NCBI GenBank assembly: GCA_900316285.1
Contig: ONCG01000007.1
Span: 124,001-188,000 of the forward strand
Origin: an uncultured Prevotellaceae bacterium
GTDB taxonomy: Bacteria > Bacteroidota > Bacteroidia > Bacteroidales > Bacteroidaceae
DNA length: 64,000 nt
Direction of reading: 5' to 3'
This document shows, piece by piece, positions 1 through 7,566 of this stretch. Positions within the stretch are counted from its first letter, which is position 1. Every line of letters begins with the position of its first letter. A model generated the notes under the pieces. The model worked only from the letters and a program-made list of their open reading frames with translations, was not told the DNA's origin and searched no databases. A program made the position numbers and the translations under genes.

Positions 1-162
1 GACGACGACAAAGAGCTCGAAGCCTTCAAGAAGCGTAAGTATCAGTACATGGCAAAAGACCGTGAAGGACGCGATGTGTTCCTTGCCGATTCCGGCTATG
101 TGCTGTCAATGGCTCAACAGGATTTCGAACACATCCGCTTCCACTTCACCAGCGAATTCTAA
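1..162 (+). CDS. 3' end of an unidentified protein (partial)
   Basis: The window opens inside a reading frame that runs 53 codons to a TAA at 160-162. The visible C-terminus is charged at first (starts DDDKELEAFKKRK) and ends in HFTSEF. I do not recognise the family from this fragment, and the start lies outside the window. It converges on the lipoprotein gene with only 16 bp between the two stop codons. The frame is open throughout with ordinary codon use, so it is probably a real gene end, but no function can be given. Confidence 0.6.
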   Translation, partial: DDDKELEAFKKRKYQYMAKDREGRDVFLADSGYVLSMAQQDFEHIRFHFTSEF

Positions 163-178
163 AGGGAAAGAGAGAGAG

Positions 179-1006
179 CTACTTGAAAGTAACTTTTCCG
201 TTGAAGGCAACCTGCACGTCAACGGCATAGCTGCTGGGTGAATCGGGTTCGCAAATCAACGCGTTGTAGTGAATGCCATCTGCATCGACATGACTAAACA
301 GCATGTCGCTCAAGATGCTACGCTTCAGGAAGTCGGCAGGCACATGCTTGGCAAAGTCGTTCTTGTGGAAATCGCTCGAGAACACACGCTGAGTACCCTG
401 GAAAACAGCCAAGTTAATAATGTTATCAAAGTAGACGTTGCCCACTTGCACACCTTCATCGTTGTAAGTGGTCTTGATAACTTTATAGGTAGTTGGATTT
501 ACCTGCACATAGCAATGATAGCGGCGGCCTTCAACCGTGAAGACGGTGTCGCGCTTGATGAGCTGGTTCTGATTAATCGCCACAGGTTCGCCCTTATCAA
601 ATTGCAGCATTTCTTCTTCATCATCGCTCTTTACGAGTCGCACAATGTCGCCGTTCTGATTGCGGAACTCAAACACATGCGGCAGTTGTTTGACGATGGC
701 GTAGCGCACATCGTTGACGCCATGCAGGACCAGTGTGTCGGCAAAGATCTGGAAGCGAACAGGAATGCTGGTGGAGTCAGGATAGTAAATGGTGTCGCCT
801 AGAACCCGAAAGGCAGGGTCCTCGCTATCGGCATTAATCCAGATGCCCTGCAGCAACTGCTTGGCCTTGGTGTCTTCCTGCTGTTGCTCACTCGTTTCTG
901 TCGTGGGTTTATTCTGACAGGCAACAACACCTAGCATGAATACACCACACAACATCAGCAGAAACGTTCTGGCAACTATTCCTTTTCCTATAACAAACCT
1001 ATCCAT
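179..1006 (-). CDS. DUF4738-like lipoprotein
   Basis: A 275-residue secreted lipoprotein. The N-terminus (MDRFVIGKGIVARTFLL, then a hydrophobic stretch ending VVACQ) is a type II signal peptide with the lipobox cysteine near residue 30. A polar Gln/Glu-rich linker follows, then a globular part rich in beta-strand patterns. The GIW-N and DTIYYPDST region resembles the Bacteroidales DUF4738 family; I hold that assignment loosely, and no biochemical role is known to me. The frame stays open upstream into the ugd gene, but the signal peptide fixes the start at 1006. It lies 55 bp downstream of ugd on the same strand and may be cotranscribed with it. Confidence 0.75.
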   Translation of the reverse strand: MDRFVIGKGIVARTFLLMLCGVFMLGVVACQNKPTTETSEQQQEDTKAKQLLQGIWINADSEDPAFRVLGDTIYYPDSTSIPVRFQIFADTLVLHGVNDVRYAIVKQLPHVFEFRNQNGDIVRLVKSDDEEEMLQFDKGEPVAINQNQLIKRDTVFTVEGRRYHCYVQVNPTTYKVIKTTYNDEGVQVGNVYFDNIINLAVFQGTQRVFSSDFHKNDFAKHVPADFLKRSILSDMLFSHVDADGIHYNALICEPDSPSSYAVDVQVAFNGKVTFK

Positions 1007-1061
1007 TCTTTTTCCTATTTGAATAAGACATAGCTGTACACCAGCCATGCTACAACTCTCT

Positions 1062-2381
1062 TTATTTCTTACCAATGCAATGATACTCGAACTCTGCCTC
1101 TTCCAACTCGGCATGATCGAAGATGTTGCGACCATCGATGACCAGACGACGGTTCATGGCCTTGCCGACCACTTCCCAACTGGGCAGGCGGAACTCCTTC
1201 CATTCGGTGAGCAGCAATAAGGCATCGGCGTTGAGCACACAGTCGTACATGTCGCGGCAATAGTGAACAGCATCGCCCAAACGGCGGCGACACTCATCCA
1301 TTGCCACTGGGTCGTAGGCCCGAATCTGGCAGCCGGCCTTCAGCAGCAAGTCGATCATTACAAGAGCTGTCGACTCACGCATGTCGTCGGTTTCAGGCTT
1401 GAACGACAATCCCCACATAGCAATGGTCTTACCAGCAAGCGTCTCACCCTCGAAGGCATTCTGCAACTTCTCGAAGAGAATCGTCTTCTGGTGTGCATTC
1501 ACACGTTCAACGGCTTTCAACACTTCCATGGAATAACCGTTCTGATCGGCAGTCTTGATGAGGGCTTTCACGTCTTTCGGGAAGCAAGAGCCACCATATC
1601 CGCATCCGGGATACAAGAACTTGCGACCAATGCGAGTGTCGCTACCGATGCCCTGTCGAACCATATTCACGTCGGCTCCCACCAATTCGCAGAGGTTGGC
1701 AATGTCGTTCATAAACGAGATGCGCGTAGCCAGCATCGAGTTGGCAGCATATTTCGTCATCTCGGCACTGGGCACGTCCATGAAAATAACGCGGAAGTTA
1801 TTCATCATGAATGGCTTGTAGAGACGCGACAGCAGCTTCTTGGCACGATCGCTCTCCACACCAACCACCACACGGTCGGGACTCATGAAGTCCTTGATGG
1901 CATTTCCTTCCTTCAGGAATTCAGGATTGCTGGCGACATCGAACTTTACGTCGACGCCACGCTTGTCGAGTTCACGCTGAATGGTCTCACTCACCTTCTG
2001 CGCCGTACCCACAGGCACCGTGCTCTTGGTGACCACAACCATATATTTATTCAAGTTCTTGCCGATGGTCTCAGCAACCTGCAATACATAAGTAAGGTCG
2101 GCAGAGCCGTCTTCGTCAGGGGGAGTGCCCACGGCAGAGAACACTATCTGCTGATCGTTGAGCACCTCGGCCAGCGAGGTTGTGAACTTCAGTCGACCGG
2201 CACGCACATTCTTCAGTACCAAGTCTTCAAGGCCAGGTTCGTAGATGGGTATGTCGCCCTGCTGCAGACGTTCAATCTTCTCAGCATCGACATCCACACA
2301 CGTCACCTGAGCACCCGTGTCGGCAAAGCAAGCTCCCGACACCAATCCAACATATCCTGTTCCTACAATTGCTATATTCAT
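1062..2381 (-). CDS. ugd: UDP-glucose 6-dehydrogenase (UDP-glucose/GDP-mannose dehydrogenase family)
   Basis: A 439-residue cytoplasmic enzyme that oxidises UDP-glucose twice with NAD+ to UDP-glucuronate, a precursor of surface polysaccharides. The N-terminal Rossmann motif GTGYVGLVSGACFAD (from residue 7) ends in an NAD-binding acidic residue. The catalytic cysteine sits in YPGCGYGGSCFPKD (about residues 257-270). The C-terminal UDP-binding domain includes WGLSFKPETDDMRES. Length is normal for the family. A GDP-mannose dehydrogenase cannot be fully excluded. It follows the rfbC-type gene by 80 bp on the same strand. Its product, UDP-glucuronate, is also the substrate of the epimerase encoded at 34940-35986. 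Confidence 0.93.
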   Translation of the reverse strand: MNIAIVGTGYVGLVSGACFADTGAQVTCVDVDAEKIERLQQGDIPIYEPGLEDLVLKNVRAGRLKFTTSLAEVLNDQQIVFSAVGTPPDEDGSADLTYVLQVAETIGKNLNKYMVVVTKSTVPVGTAQKVSETIQRELDKRGVDVKFDVASNPEFLKEGNAIKDFMSPDRVVVGVESDRAKKLLSRLYKPFMMNNFRVIFMDVPSAEMTKYAANSMLATRISFMNDIANLCELVGADVNMVRQGIGSDTRIGRKFLYPGCGYGGSCFPKDVKALIKTADQNGYSMEVLKAVERVNAHQKTILFEKLQNAFEGETLAGKTIAMWGLSFKPETDDMRESTALVMIDLLLKAGCQIRAYDPVAMDECRRRLGDAVHYCRDMYDCVLNADALLLLTEWKEFRLPSWEVVGKAMNRRLVIDGRNIFDHAELEEAEFEYHCIGKK

Positions 2382-2461
2382 AAATAATTGACTGTCAATG
2401 AAATTTGTTTAATTCGCTGATGAGTTCGTTCACATTGCATGAAGATCATCTACAGGCATTC

Positions 2462-3007
2462 TTAGAAGTACTCCGCTTCGCTGAAAGGACGTGCATGACG
2501 ATCCTTCTCGCTGAGCAAGACCTGGCTGGTTTCAATCGGCCACTTAATGCCGATTTGCTCGTCGTCCCAGCGAATGGAGGCCTCTGCCTGAGGTGCATAG
2601 ACGTTGTCGACCTTATAAGTAAATATGGCCTCGTCGCTCAACACCAGGAATCCGTGTGCAAAGCCACGGGGGATGAAGAACTGGCGTTTGTTCTCGGCGC
2701 TAAGCTCCGTCATGACATACCGACCGAAAGTCGGCGACTGGCGACGCAAGTCGACTGCCACATCGAGCACCCGTCCGCTGATGACGCGCACCAGCTTTGC
2801 CTGCGAGAACTCGCCACGCTGATAGTGCAAGCCACGCAACACGCCGAACGACGACTTCGATTCATTGTCTTGAATGAACTCCACCTTTCCTACATGCTCG
2901 TCAAATTCAGCCTTTTTCCAAGCTTCAAAGAAATAGCCTCTGGCATCTTCGAACACTTTCGGCTGTATGATAAACACGCCTTCTATCTCTGTCTTGATAA
3001 ACTCCAT
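2462..3007 (-). CDS. rfbC: dTDP-4-dehydrorhamnose 3,5-epimerase
   Basis: A 181-residue cupin-fold epimerase of the dTDP-L-rhamnose pathway. Family motifs are intact: the catalytic His in RGLHYQRG (about residue 60), the FIPRGFAHGFLVLSDEA strand, and the tyrosine-containing YKVDNVYAP segment. I chose the ATG at 3007 because it begins the conserved MEFIKTEIEGVF start and gives the usual length of about 180; an upstream in-frame ATG at 3031 would add eight unconserved residues. The other rhamnose genes (rfbA, B, D) are not in this window. A -7 promoter element lies 26 bp upstream, back to back with the promoter of the HU-CCDC81 gene. It is the probable first gene of a run with ugd. Confidence 0.92.
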   Translation of the reverse strand: MEFIKTEIEGVFIIQPKVFEDARGYFFEAWKKAEFDEHVGKVEFIQDNESKSSFGVLRGLHYQRGEFSQAKLVRVISGRVLDVAVDLRRQSPTFGRYVMTELSAENKRQFFIPRGFAHGFLVLSDEAIFTYKVDNVYAPQAEASIRWDDEQIGIKWPIETSQVLLSEKDRHARPFSEAEYF

Positions 3008-3032
3008 AATCAATGTTGTCTGAAATCGCACG

Positions 3033-3040
3033 CAAAGTTA
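3033..3040 (-). promoter_or_regulatory. -7 promoter element of rfbC
   Basis: On the minus strand this reads TAACTTTG, matching the Bacteroidetes sigma-ABfr -7 consensus TAnnTTTG, followed by C. The predicted start of transcription is about 20 nt upstream of the rfbC ATG. Confidence 0.65.
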
Positions 3041-3094
3041 CGCCTTTTTTTTCACTTTTTCGAAGATTCATTTGTTTTTTTCAATAAAATAGCG

Positions 3095-3102
3095 TAATTT
3101 TG
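3095..3102 (+). promoter_or_regulatory. -7 promoter element of the HU-CCDC81/SPOR gene
   Basis: TAATTTTG matches TAnnTTTG, with a T-rich -33 region containing TTTG near 3071. The predicted transcription start, about 6-7 nt downstream, falls at or next to the GTG start codon at 3107, so the mRNA would be leaderless or nearly so. Confidence 0.6.
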
Positions 3103-3106
3103 CATT

Positions 3107-4186
3107 GTGATTCAGATTGAGAGACATATTGAGATACTATTATTGAGCAATGATTGTGTCATTGTTCCTGACTTTGGTGGGTTCATGGCTCATCATGTCG
3201 ACGCGCGCTACGAGGAGTCGGAAGGACTCTTCCTGCCGCCGTTGCGCACGCTGGGTTTCAATCCGCAGCTGCGTCTCAACGACTCTCTCCTTGCACAATC
3301 TTACATCGAAGCCTACGACATCAGCTATCCCGAAGCCCTTCGACGCATTGCCAACGAAGTGGAAGAGCTGAAACAGCACCTTAGCAATGAGGGTTGCTAT
3401 GAGCTCAACGACCTTGGCACCATCTACGTAAATGACGAGGGACGCTACGAATTCTCACCGTGCGAAGCAGGCATTCTCACTCCCAGCCTCTACGGATTGA
3501 GCTCTTTCGAGATGGCTCGTGCCGAAGCCAAGACAATGCCCGAGATGCCGTCGCTCACAGCCGTTGGCGCACAAGTGAAACCACTCGAGCCCGTTGTGGA
3601 AGTCGAGAATCAGGTTCCCGAAGTCGAGCAACCCACTACGGACGAAGCCGACGACACCCCAACGGCTCGCACCATTAGTATTAAGGTGAGCGTGTTGCGC
3701 AACCTCGCAGCTGCGTGCATTGCCGTTGTTGCCTTCCTTCTCTTCCCCAAGCAGCTCACGCCGTCGACATCGCAGAATGCTTATAATGGAGGCATCAACA
3801 CCGAGCTGCTGCAACGCCTCATGCCTCGCAACCTCACGATTGAGAACGCGCCTTCAACTGCCAAAGCAGAGACCCCGAAAGCACCTGTGACCGTAGCGAA
3901 AGAAGCAAGCCAGAAAGCTACTGCCCAGCCGGAAGCCGAGAAGCCTGCAGCCCCTGAACATTACTATGCTATCGTCCTTGCCAGTCAGGTGAGCAAGAAG
4001 AACGCCAGCAATTTTGTCGACCAGCTGCATCAGAAAGGCTTCGGCGAAGCCCGCGTGGTGGGCACAGGCAAGCATACCCGCGTGGTCTATGGCCGTTACG
4101 ATTCTGAGAACGATGCCTACAACGCCCTCCGTCCCCTACGCAAACAATCCTCAGAGTTTGCCGAGGGCTGGGTGATGAAATTCTAA
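3107..4186 (+). CDS. HU-CCDC81 and SPOR domain protein
   Basis: A 359-residue, probably inner-membrane protein. The N-terminal ~120 residues (IERHIEILLLSNDCVIVPDFGGF) match the bacterial HU-CCDC81 DNA-binding-like domain. A charged Pro/Glu linker follows, then one membrane segment (about residues 196-214, LAAACIAVVAFLLFP), a second linker, and a C-terminal SPOR domain (about 284-359, HYYAIVLASQVSK to the end). SPOR domains bind denuded peptidoglycan at division septa, so the protein may link DNA or the nucleoid to the septum; that link is inference. The start is GTG; the next Met (residue 27) would cut into the conserved domain. The FHA protein follows 15 bp downstream. Confidence 0.88.
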   Translation: MIQIERHIEILLLSNDCVIVPDFGGFMAHHVDARYEESEGLFLPPLRTLGFNPQLRLNDSLLAQSYIEAYDISYPEALRRIANEVEELKQHLSNEGCYELNDLGTIYVNDEGRYEFSPCEAGILTPSLYGLSSFEMARAEAKTMPEMPSLTAVGAQVKPLEPVVEVENQVPEVEQPTTDEADDTPTARTISIKVSVLRNLAAACIAVVAFLLFPKQLTPSTSQNAYNGGINTELLQRLMPRNLTIENAPSTAKAETPKAPVTVAKEASQKATAQPEAEKPAAPEHYYAIVLASQVSKKNASNFVDQLHQKGFGEARVVGTGKHTRVVYGRYDSENDAYNALRPLRKQSSEFAEGWVMKF

Positions 4187-4201
4187 TTGTTTGTTGACGC
4201 T

Positions 4202-4735
4202 ATGAAGAGAGTTCGCTGCCCGAAGTGCGACCAGTTCACGATTTTTGATGAAACGCTCTACCAGCCTGGTCAGTCGCTGGTGTTTCAGTGTGCCAATTGC
4301 GGTAAGCAATTTGGCATTCGCATTGGTGTCTCGAAGCTTCGCAACACCCAACGCGACGACATGAACCCTGACGAGCAGGCCAATGTTCACGGCTGCGGCT
4401 CGATTGTCGTCATCGAAAACGTGTTCCACTTCAAGCAGGTCATCCCTTTGAGCATGGGCGACAACATCATCGGACGTTACCAGAAAGACAGCCGCGTCAA
4501 CTGTCCCATCGAAACCGTCGACCCAAGCGTTGACATCACCCATTGCGTCATCAACGTCAGCCGCGACAAGCACGGCAAACTGAAATACGTACTTCGCGAC
4601 GGTCCGAGCAACACCGGAACATTTGTCGACAACCAGATTCTTGGCGACCGCGAACGTCGTGTCATTACCGACGGAACTCTCTTCACCATTGGTGCCACTA
4701 GCATCATATTAAGAGCTGAAGAGGAACAATCATAA
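4202..4735 (+). CDS. zinc-ribbon and FHA domain protein
   Basis: A 177-residue cytoplasmic protein. An N-terminal zinc ribbon carries two CxxC pairs (RCPKCDQ near residue 5 and QCANCGKQF near residue 31). The C-terminal half is a forkhead-associated domain: the strand with GRYQKDS (about residue 95), the conserved VD-SV-ITHC segment, and NTGTFVDNQ. FHA domains bind phosphothreonine peptides, so it probably reads a Ser/Thr kinase signal, but no kinase is encoded nearby. I start at the ATG at 4202 (MKRVRCPKCD). It sits 15 bp after the HU-CCDC81/SPOR gene and is probably cotranscribed with it. Confidence 0.85.
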   Translation: MKRVRCPKCDQFTIFDETLYQPGQSLVFQCANCGKQFGIRIGVSKLRNTQRDDMNPDEQANVHGCGSIVVIENVFHFKQVIPLSMGDNIIGRYQKDSRVNCPIETVDPSVDITHCVINVSRDKHGKLKYVLRDGPSNTGTFVDNQILGDRERRVITDGTLFTIGATSIILRAEEEQS

Positions 4736-4787
4736 TTCTTTTTTGCAGGAAATGCAATACTCCGTTAGAGTAATGATCCGAGATGCC

Positions 4788-4980
4788 CAGAACAATGTCC
4801 TGAGGCTCTAAAAGCATTGCTTTGGGGTTCTGAAAGCAATGCTTTGAGGCTCTAAAGTCAATGCTTTGAGAGTCTAAAGTCAATGCTCTGAGAGTCTAAA
4901 GTCAATGCTCTGAGAGTCTAAAAGCAATGCTCTGAGAGCCCAAAAGCAATGCTTTGAGACCATCAAGTCAATACTCTTGG
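4788..4980. repeat. array of about eight degenerate 21-22 bp tandem repeats
   Basis: The core unit is close to AAAGCAATGCTTTGAG plus a TCT-type spacer. Clear copies begin near 4811, 4833, 4854, 4876, 4898, 4920 and 4942, with weaker ones on both sides. Spacing is 21-22 bp. It fills the gap between the convergent FHA and mutY genes. Related arrays with the same period and an ATGCT or ATTGCT core occur near 26515-26625 and 44735-44965. Confidence 0.85.
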
Positions 4981-4999
4981 AAAATAAAAGAAAAATGCT

Positions 5000-6043
5000 C
5001 TATTTCGCTACTTCCTCAAGTAGCAATTCCACGAGTCGCGGGACGCCATATTGATCGATGTCGGCTTCTGGAATCCAGATATAATCGGCAGGTAAAGAAG
5101 GACGCTCGTCGCATTCCAAAAGATAAAAATCGGCCAAGAGGACACGATGGGTTAGGATGTGTTTGACGTTCCTTTTGAGCAACCGGAGCTTACCCAACTT
5201 GGCAAATTGACTTACAACCTTCGCTTCACATTCGTCAGGTTGGCCGCAGTCTTGCATGTCGGCGGGTGCCCAAGGCTCCCAAAGTCCTTGCCAGATGTCG
5301 CCCTCGCCACGACGGTGAATAGCCGTTTGTCCGTTGCATCGCACATAAATATATAATAGGTGTCGTGTTTTCACCTTCAGCGTCTTCAGTTTCACGGGGA
5401 GTTCGTTCACCCTACCCTCACGCAAGGCAACACACGATTCTGCCAACGGACACAGCTCGCAACGTGGCGATTGCGGCGTACACTGAATGGCCCCGAAATC
5501 CATCATGGCCTGATTGAATGCCGATGCCTCGCGTTTTGGCAGCAAATCGTTTGCCAAAGCCGTGAAGGTATGCTTGCCCTCAGTTGTGTTGATAGGTGTG
5601 TCGATACCGAAAAAGCGTGATAGAACCCGATAGACGTTACCATCGACAACGGCTTCAGGAAGGTCGAAGGCTATTGAGGCAATGGCGGCAGCCGTGTAGT
5701 CGCCCACGCCTTTCAGTCGTTTTATTTCTTCAAAAGTATCGGGAAAATGACCTAATGCCACAATCTGACGGGCTGCGGTGTGTAGATTTCGCGCACGGCT
5801 GTAGTAGCCCAGCCCCTGCCACATGCGCAACACCTCGTCCTCGGTGGCATTTGCCAAGTCTTCAACATGCGGCCATCGCTGCATGAATCGTTCCCAATAG
5901 GCCTGCCCTTGCTGGATGCGCGTCTGCTGAAGAATGACCTCGCTCAGCCAGATGGCATAGGGGTCGCGGGTCTCGCGCCAAGGCAGTTGACGGCCGTTTT
6001 TATGGAACCATTGCAGCAATATTGTAGCGAAAGAATGATGCAT
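5000..6043 (-). CDS. mutY: A/G-specific adenine DNA glycosylase
   Basis: A 347-residue base-excision repair enzyme that removes adenine mispaired with 8-oxoguanine. The HhH-GPD core has the catalytic Glu35 (SEVILQQTR), the helix-hairpin-helix LKGVGDYTAAAI (about 110-121) and the catalytic Asp134 (VVDGNVYRV). The iron-sulfur loop is complete: Cys188, Cys195, Cys198 and Cys204 in a C-x6-C-x2-C-x5-C pattern. The C-terminal third (from about residue 225) is the NUDIX-like 8-oxoG recognition domain. It has its own promoter, back to back with that of serS. Confidence 0.95.
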   Translation of the reverse strand: MHHSFATILLQWFHKNGRQLPWRETRDPYAIWLSEVILQQTRIQQGQAYWERFMQRWPHVEDLANATEDEVLRMWQGLGYYSRARNLHTAARQIVALGHFPDTFEEIKRLKGVGDYTAAAIASIAFDLPEAVVDGNVYRVLSRFFGIDTPINTTEGKHTFTALANDLLPKREASAFNQAMMDFGAIQCTPQSPRCELCPLAESCVALREGRVNELPVKLKTLKVKTRHLLYIYVRCNGQTAIHRRGEGDIWQGLWEPWAPADMQDCGQPDECEAKVVSQFAKLGKLRLLKRNVKHILTHRVLLADFYLLECDERPSLPADYIWIPEADIDQYGVPRLVELLLEEVAK

Positions 6044-6059
6044 GTTGAGAATTTTGCGG

Positions 6060-6067
6060 CAAAATTA
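6060..6067 (-). promoter_or_regulatory. -7 promoter element of mutY
   Basis: The minus strand reads TAATTTTG, followed by C. It lies 17 bp upstream of the mutY ATG, so the 5' leader would be only about 10 nt. Confidence 0.6.
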
Positions 6068-6111
6068 AGCATTTATTTTGAATAGTTTGTTCTATTCATA
6101 AATATTTTTAG

Positions 6112-6119
6112 TAATTTTG
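6112..6119 (+). promoter_or_regulatory. -7 promoter element of serS
   Basis: TAATTTTG followed by C, about 50 bp upstream of the serS ATG, with an AT-rich TTTG-containing -33 region near 6086. Divergent from the mutY promoter. Confidence 0.6.
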
Positions 6120-6169
6120 CACGCAAAATAAAAACGTAAAACGTAAATTATCAAATTGTTAATAGCATT

Positions 6170-7501
6170 ATGTTAACACTCAAGCTCATCAACGAGGAAA
6201 CAGAACGGGTGATTCGCGGCCTTGAGAAAAAGCACTTCACCGGTGCTCGCGAAGCAATAGAGAATGTATTGGCAGTAGATCGCCAGCGCCGTGAAGCACA
6301 GCGCGAACTCGACCAGACCAAGCAGCAAGCCAAGCAACTAGCTGCACAGATTGGTGCACTCATGAAGCAAGGCAAACGCGACGAGGCTGAACAGATAAAG
6401 TTGCAGGTGGCCGACTTCAAGCAGAAGGACAAGGACCTGCAGGAACTCATGGATCGTGCCGAGCAGGAACTCACCACGCTGCTTTGTCAGATTCCCAACA
6501 TCCCGTATGACGAAGTGCCCGAAGGCCATGCTGCCGAGGACAACCACGTAGTGAAATCGAACCTGAAGGAGTGCACGGAGCAAGACACCGTGGGCAACTG
6601 GGACGTGAATCCTCAGCTGGGTATCGACAATCCCCTTCCCCACTGGGAACTGGCAAAGAAGTACAACCTCATCGACTTCGACCTCGGTGTGAAGATCACG
6701 GGCGCCGGCTTCCCTGTCTATATCGGTAAGGGTGCTCGTCTGCAGCGCGCACTTATCAACTTCTTCCTCGACGAAGCTCGCAAGAGTGGCTACACGGAGA
6801 TTATGCCTCCGACGGTAGTCAATGCTGCATCGGGCTACGGCACAGGCCAGCTGCCCGACAAGGAAGGTCAGATGTATCATGCAGAAGTCGACGACTTCTA
6901 TCTGATTCCCACCGCTGAGGTGCCCGTCACGAACATCTATCGCGACGTGATCCTCGATGAAAAAGACCTGCCCATCAAGAACTGCGCCTACACAGAGTGC
7001 TTCCGCCGCGAGGCTGGTTCGTATGGAAAGGATGTGCGTGGACTGAACCGTTTGCACGAGTTCTCGAAGATTGAGATTGTGCGCATCGACAAGCCTGAGC
7101 ATTCGAAGGAGAGCCACAAGGAGATGCTGGAGCACGTGGAAGGTCTGCTGAAGAAGCTGGAACTGCCCTATCGCATTCTGTTGCTTTGCGGCGGCGACCA
7201 GAGCTTCACCTCCGCCATCTGCTACGACTTCGAGGTTTACTCCGAGGCACAGGGCCGTTGGCTCGAAGTGTCATCGGTCAGCAACTTCGACACCTATCAG
7301 GCCAATCGTCTGAAGTGCCGCTATCGCCATGCTGAAGACAAGAAGATTGAACTCTGCCACACGCTGAACGGCTCGGCCCTTGCCCTGCCCCGCATCGTGG
7401 CAGCTATCCTCGAGAACAACCAGACAGCTGAAGGCATTCGCGTGCCGAAGGCTCTCGTGCCATATTGCGGTTTCGAACTCATCGACGGAAATCCCTTTTA
7501 A
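6170..7501 (+). CDS. serS: seryl-tRNA synthetase
   Basis: A 443-residue class II aminoacyl-tRNA synthetase that charges tRNA-Ser. The N-terminal ~110 residues form the long antiparallel coiled coil that grips the tRNA variable arm (heptad-rich, many Glu, Gln and Lys). The catalytic core has motif 2 (FRREAGSYGKDVRGLNRLH, about 283-301) and motif 3 (NGSALALPRIVAAILENNQ, about 403-421). The TAEVPVTN serine-binding loop is present. Length is slightly above the common ~425. The ATG at 6170 begins the conserved MLTLKLI. It has its own promoter, and the Nfn-type fusion follows 65 bp later. Confidence 0.97.
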   Translation: MLTLKLINEETERVIRGLEKKHFTGAREAIENVLAVDRQRREAQRELDQTKQQAKQLAAQIGALMKQGKRDEAEQIKLQVADFKQKDKDLQELMDRAEQELTTLLCQIPNIPYDEVPEGHAAEDNHVVKSNLKECTEQDTVGNWDVNPQLGIDNPLPHWELAKKYNLIDFDLGVKITGAGFPVYIGKGARLQRALINFFLDEARKSGYTEIMPPTVVNAASGYGTGQLPDKEGQMYHAEVDDFYLIPTAEVPVTNIYRDVILDEKDLPIKNCAYTECFRREAGSYGKDVRGLNRLHEFSKIEIVRIDKPEHSKESHKEMLEHVEGLLKKLELPYRILLLCGGDQSFTSAICYDFEVYSEAQGRWLEVSSVSNFDTYQANRLKCRYRHAEDKKIELCHTLNGSALALPRIVAAILENNQTAEGIRVPKALVPYCGFELIDGNPF

Positions 7502-7566
7502 TCTATATCAAATACTGTAGGTTGCTACTATAGCAATCACGACAAGACCTAAAAAACAAAAACATT

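Noticed and set aside
1007-1135. Longer start for the DUF4738-like lipoprotein
   Set aside because: It would overlap ugd and place 43 residues before a clear lipoprotein signal peptide.
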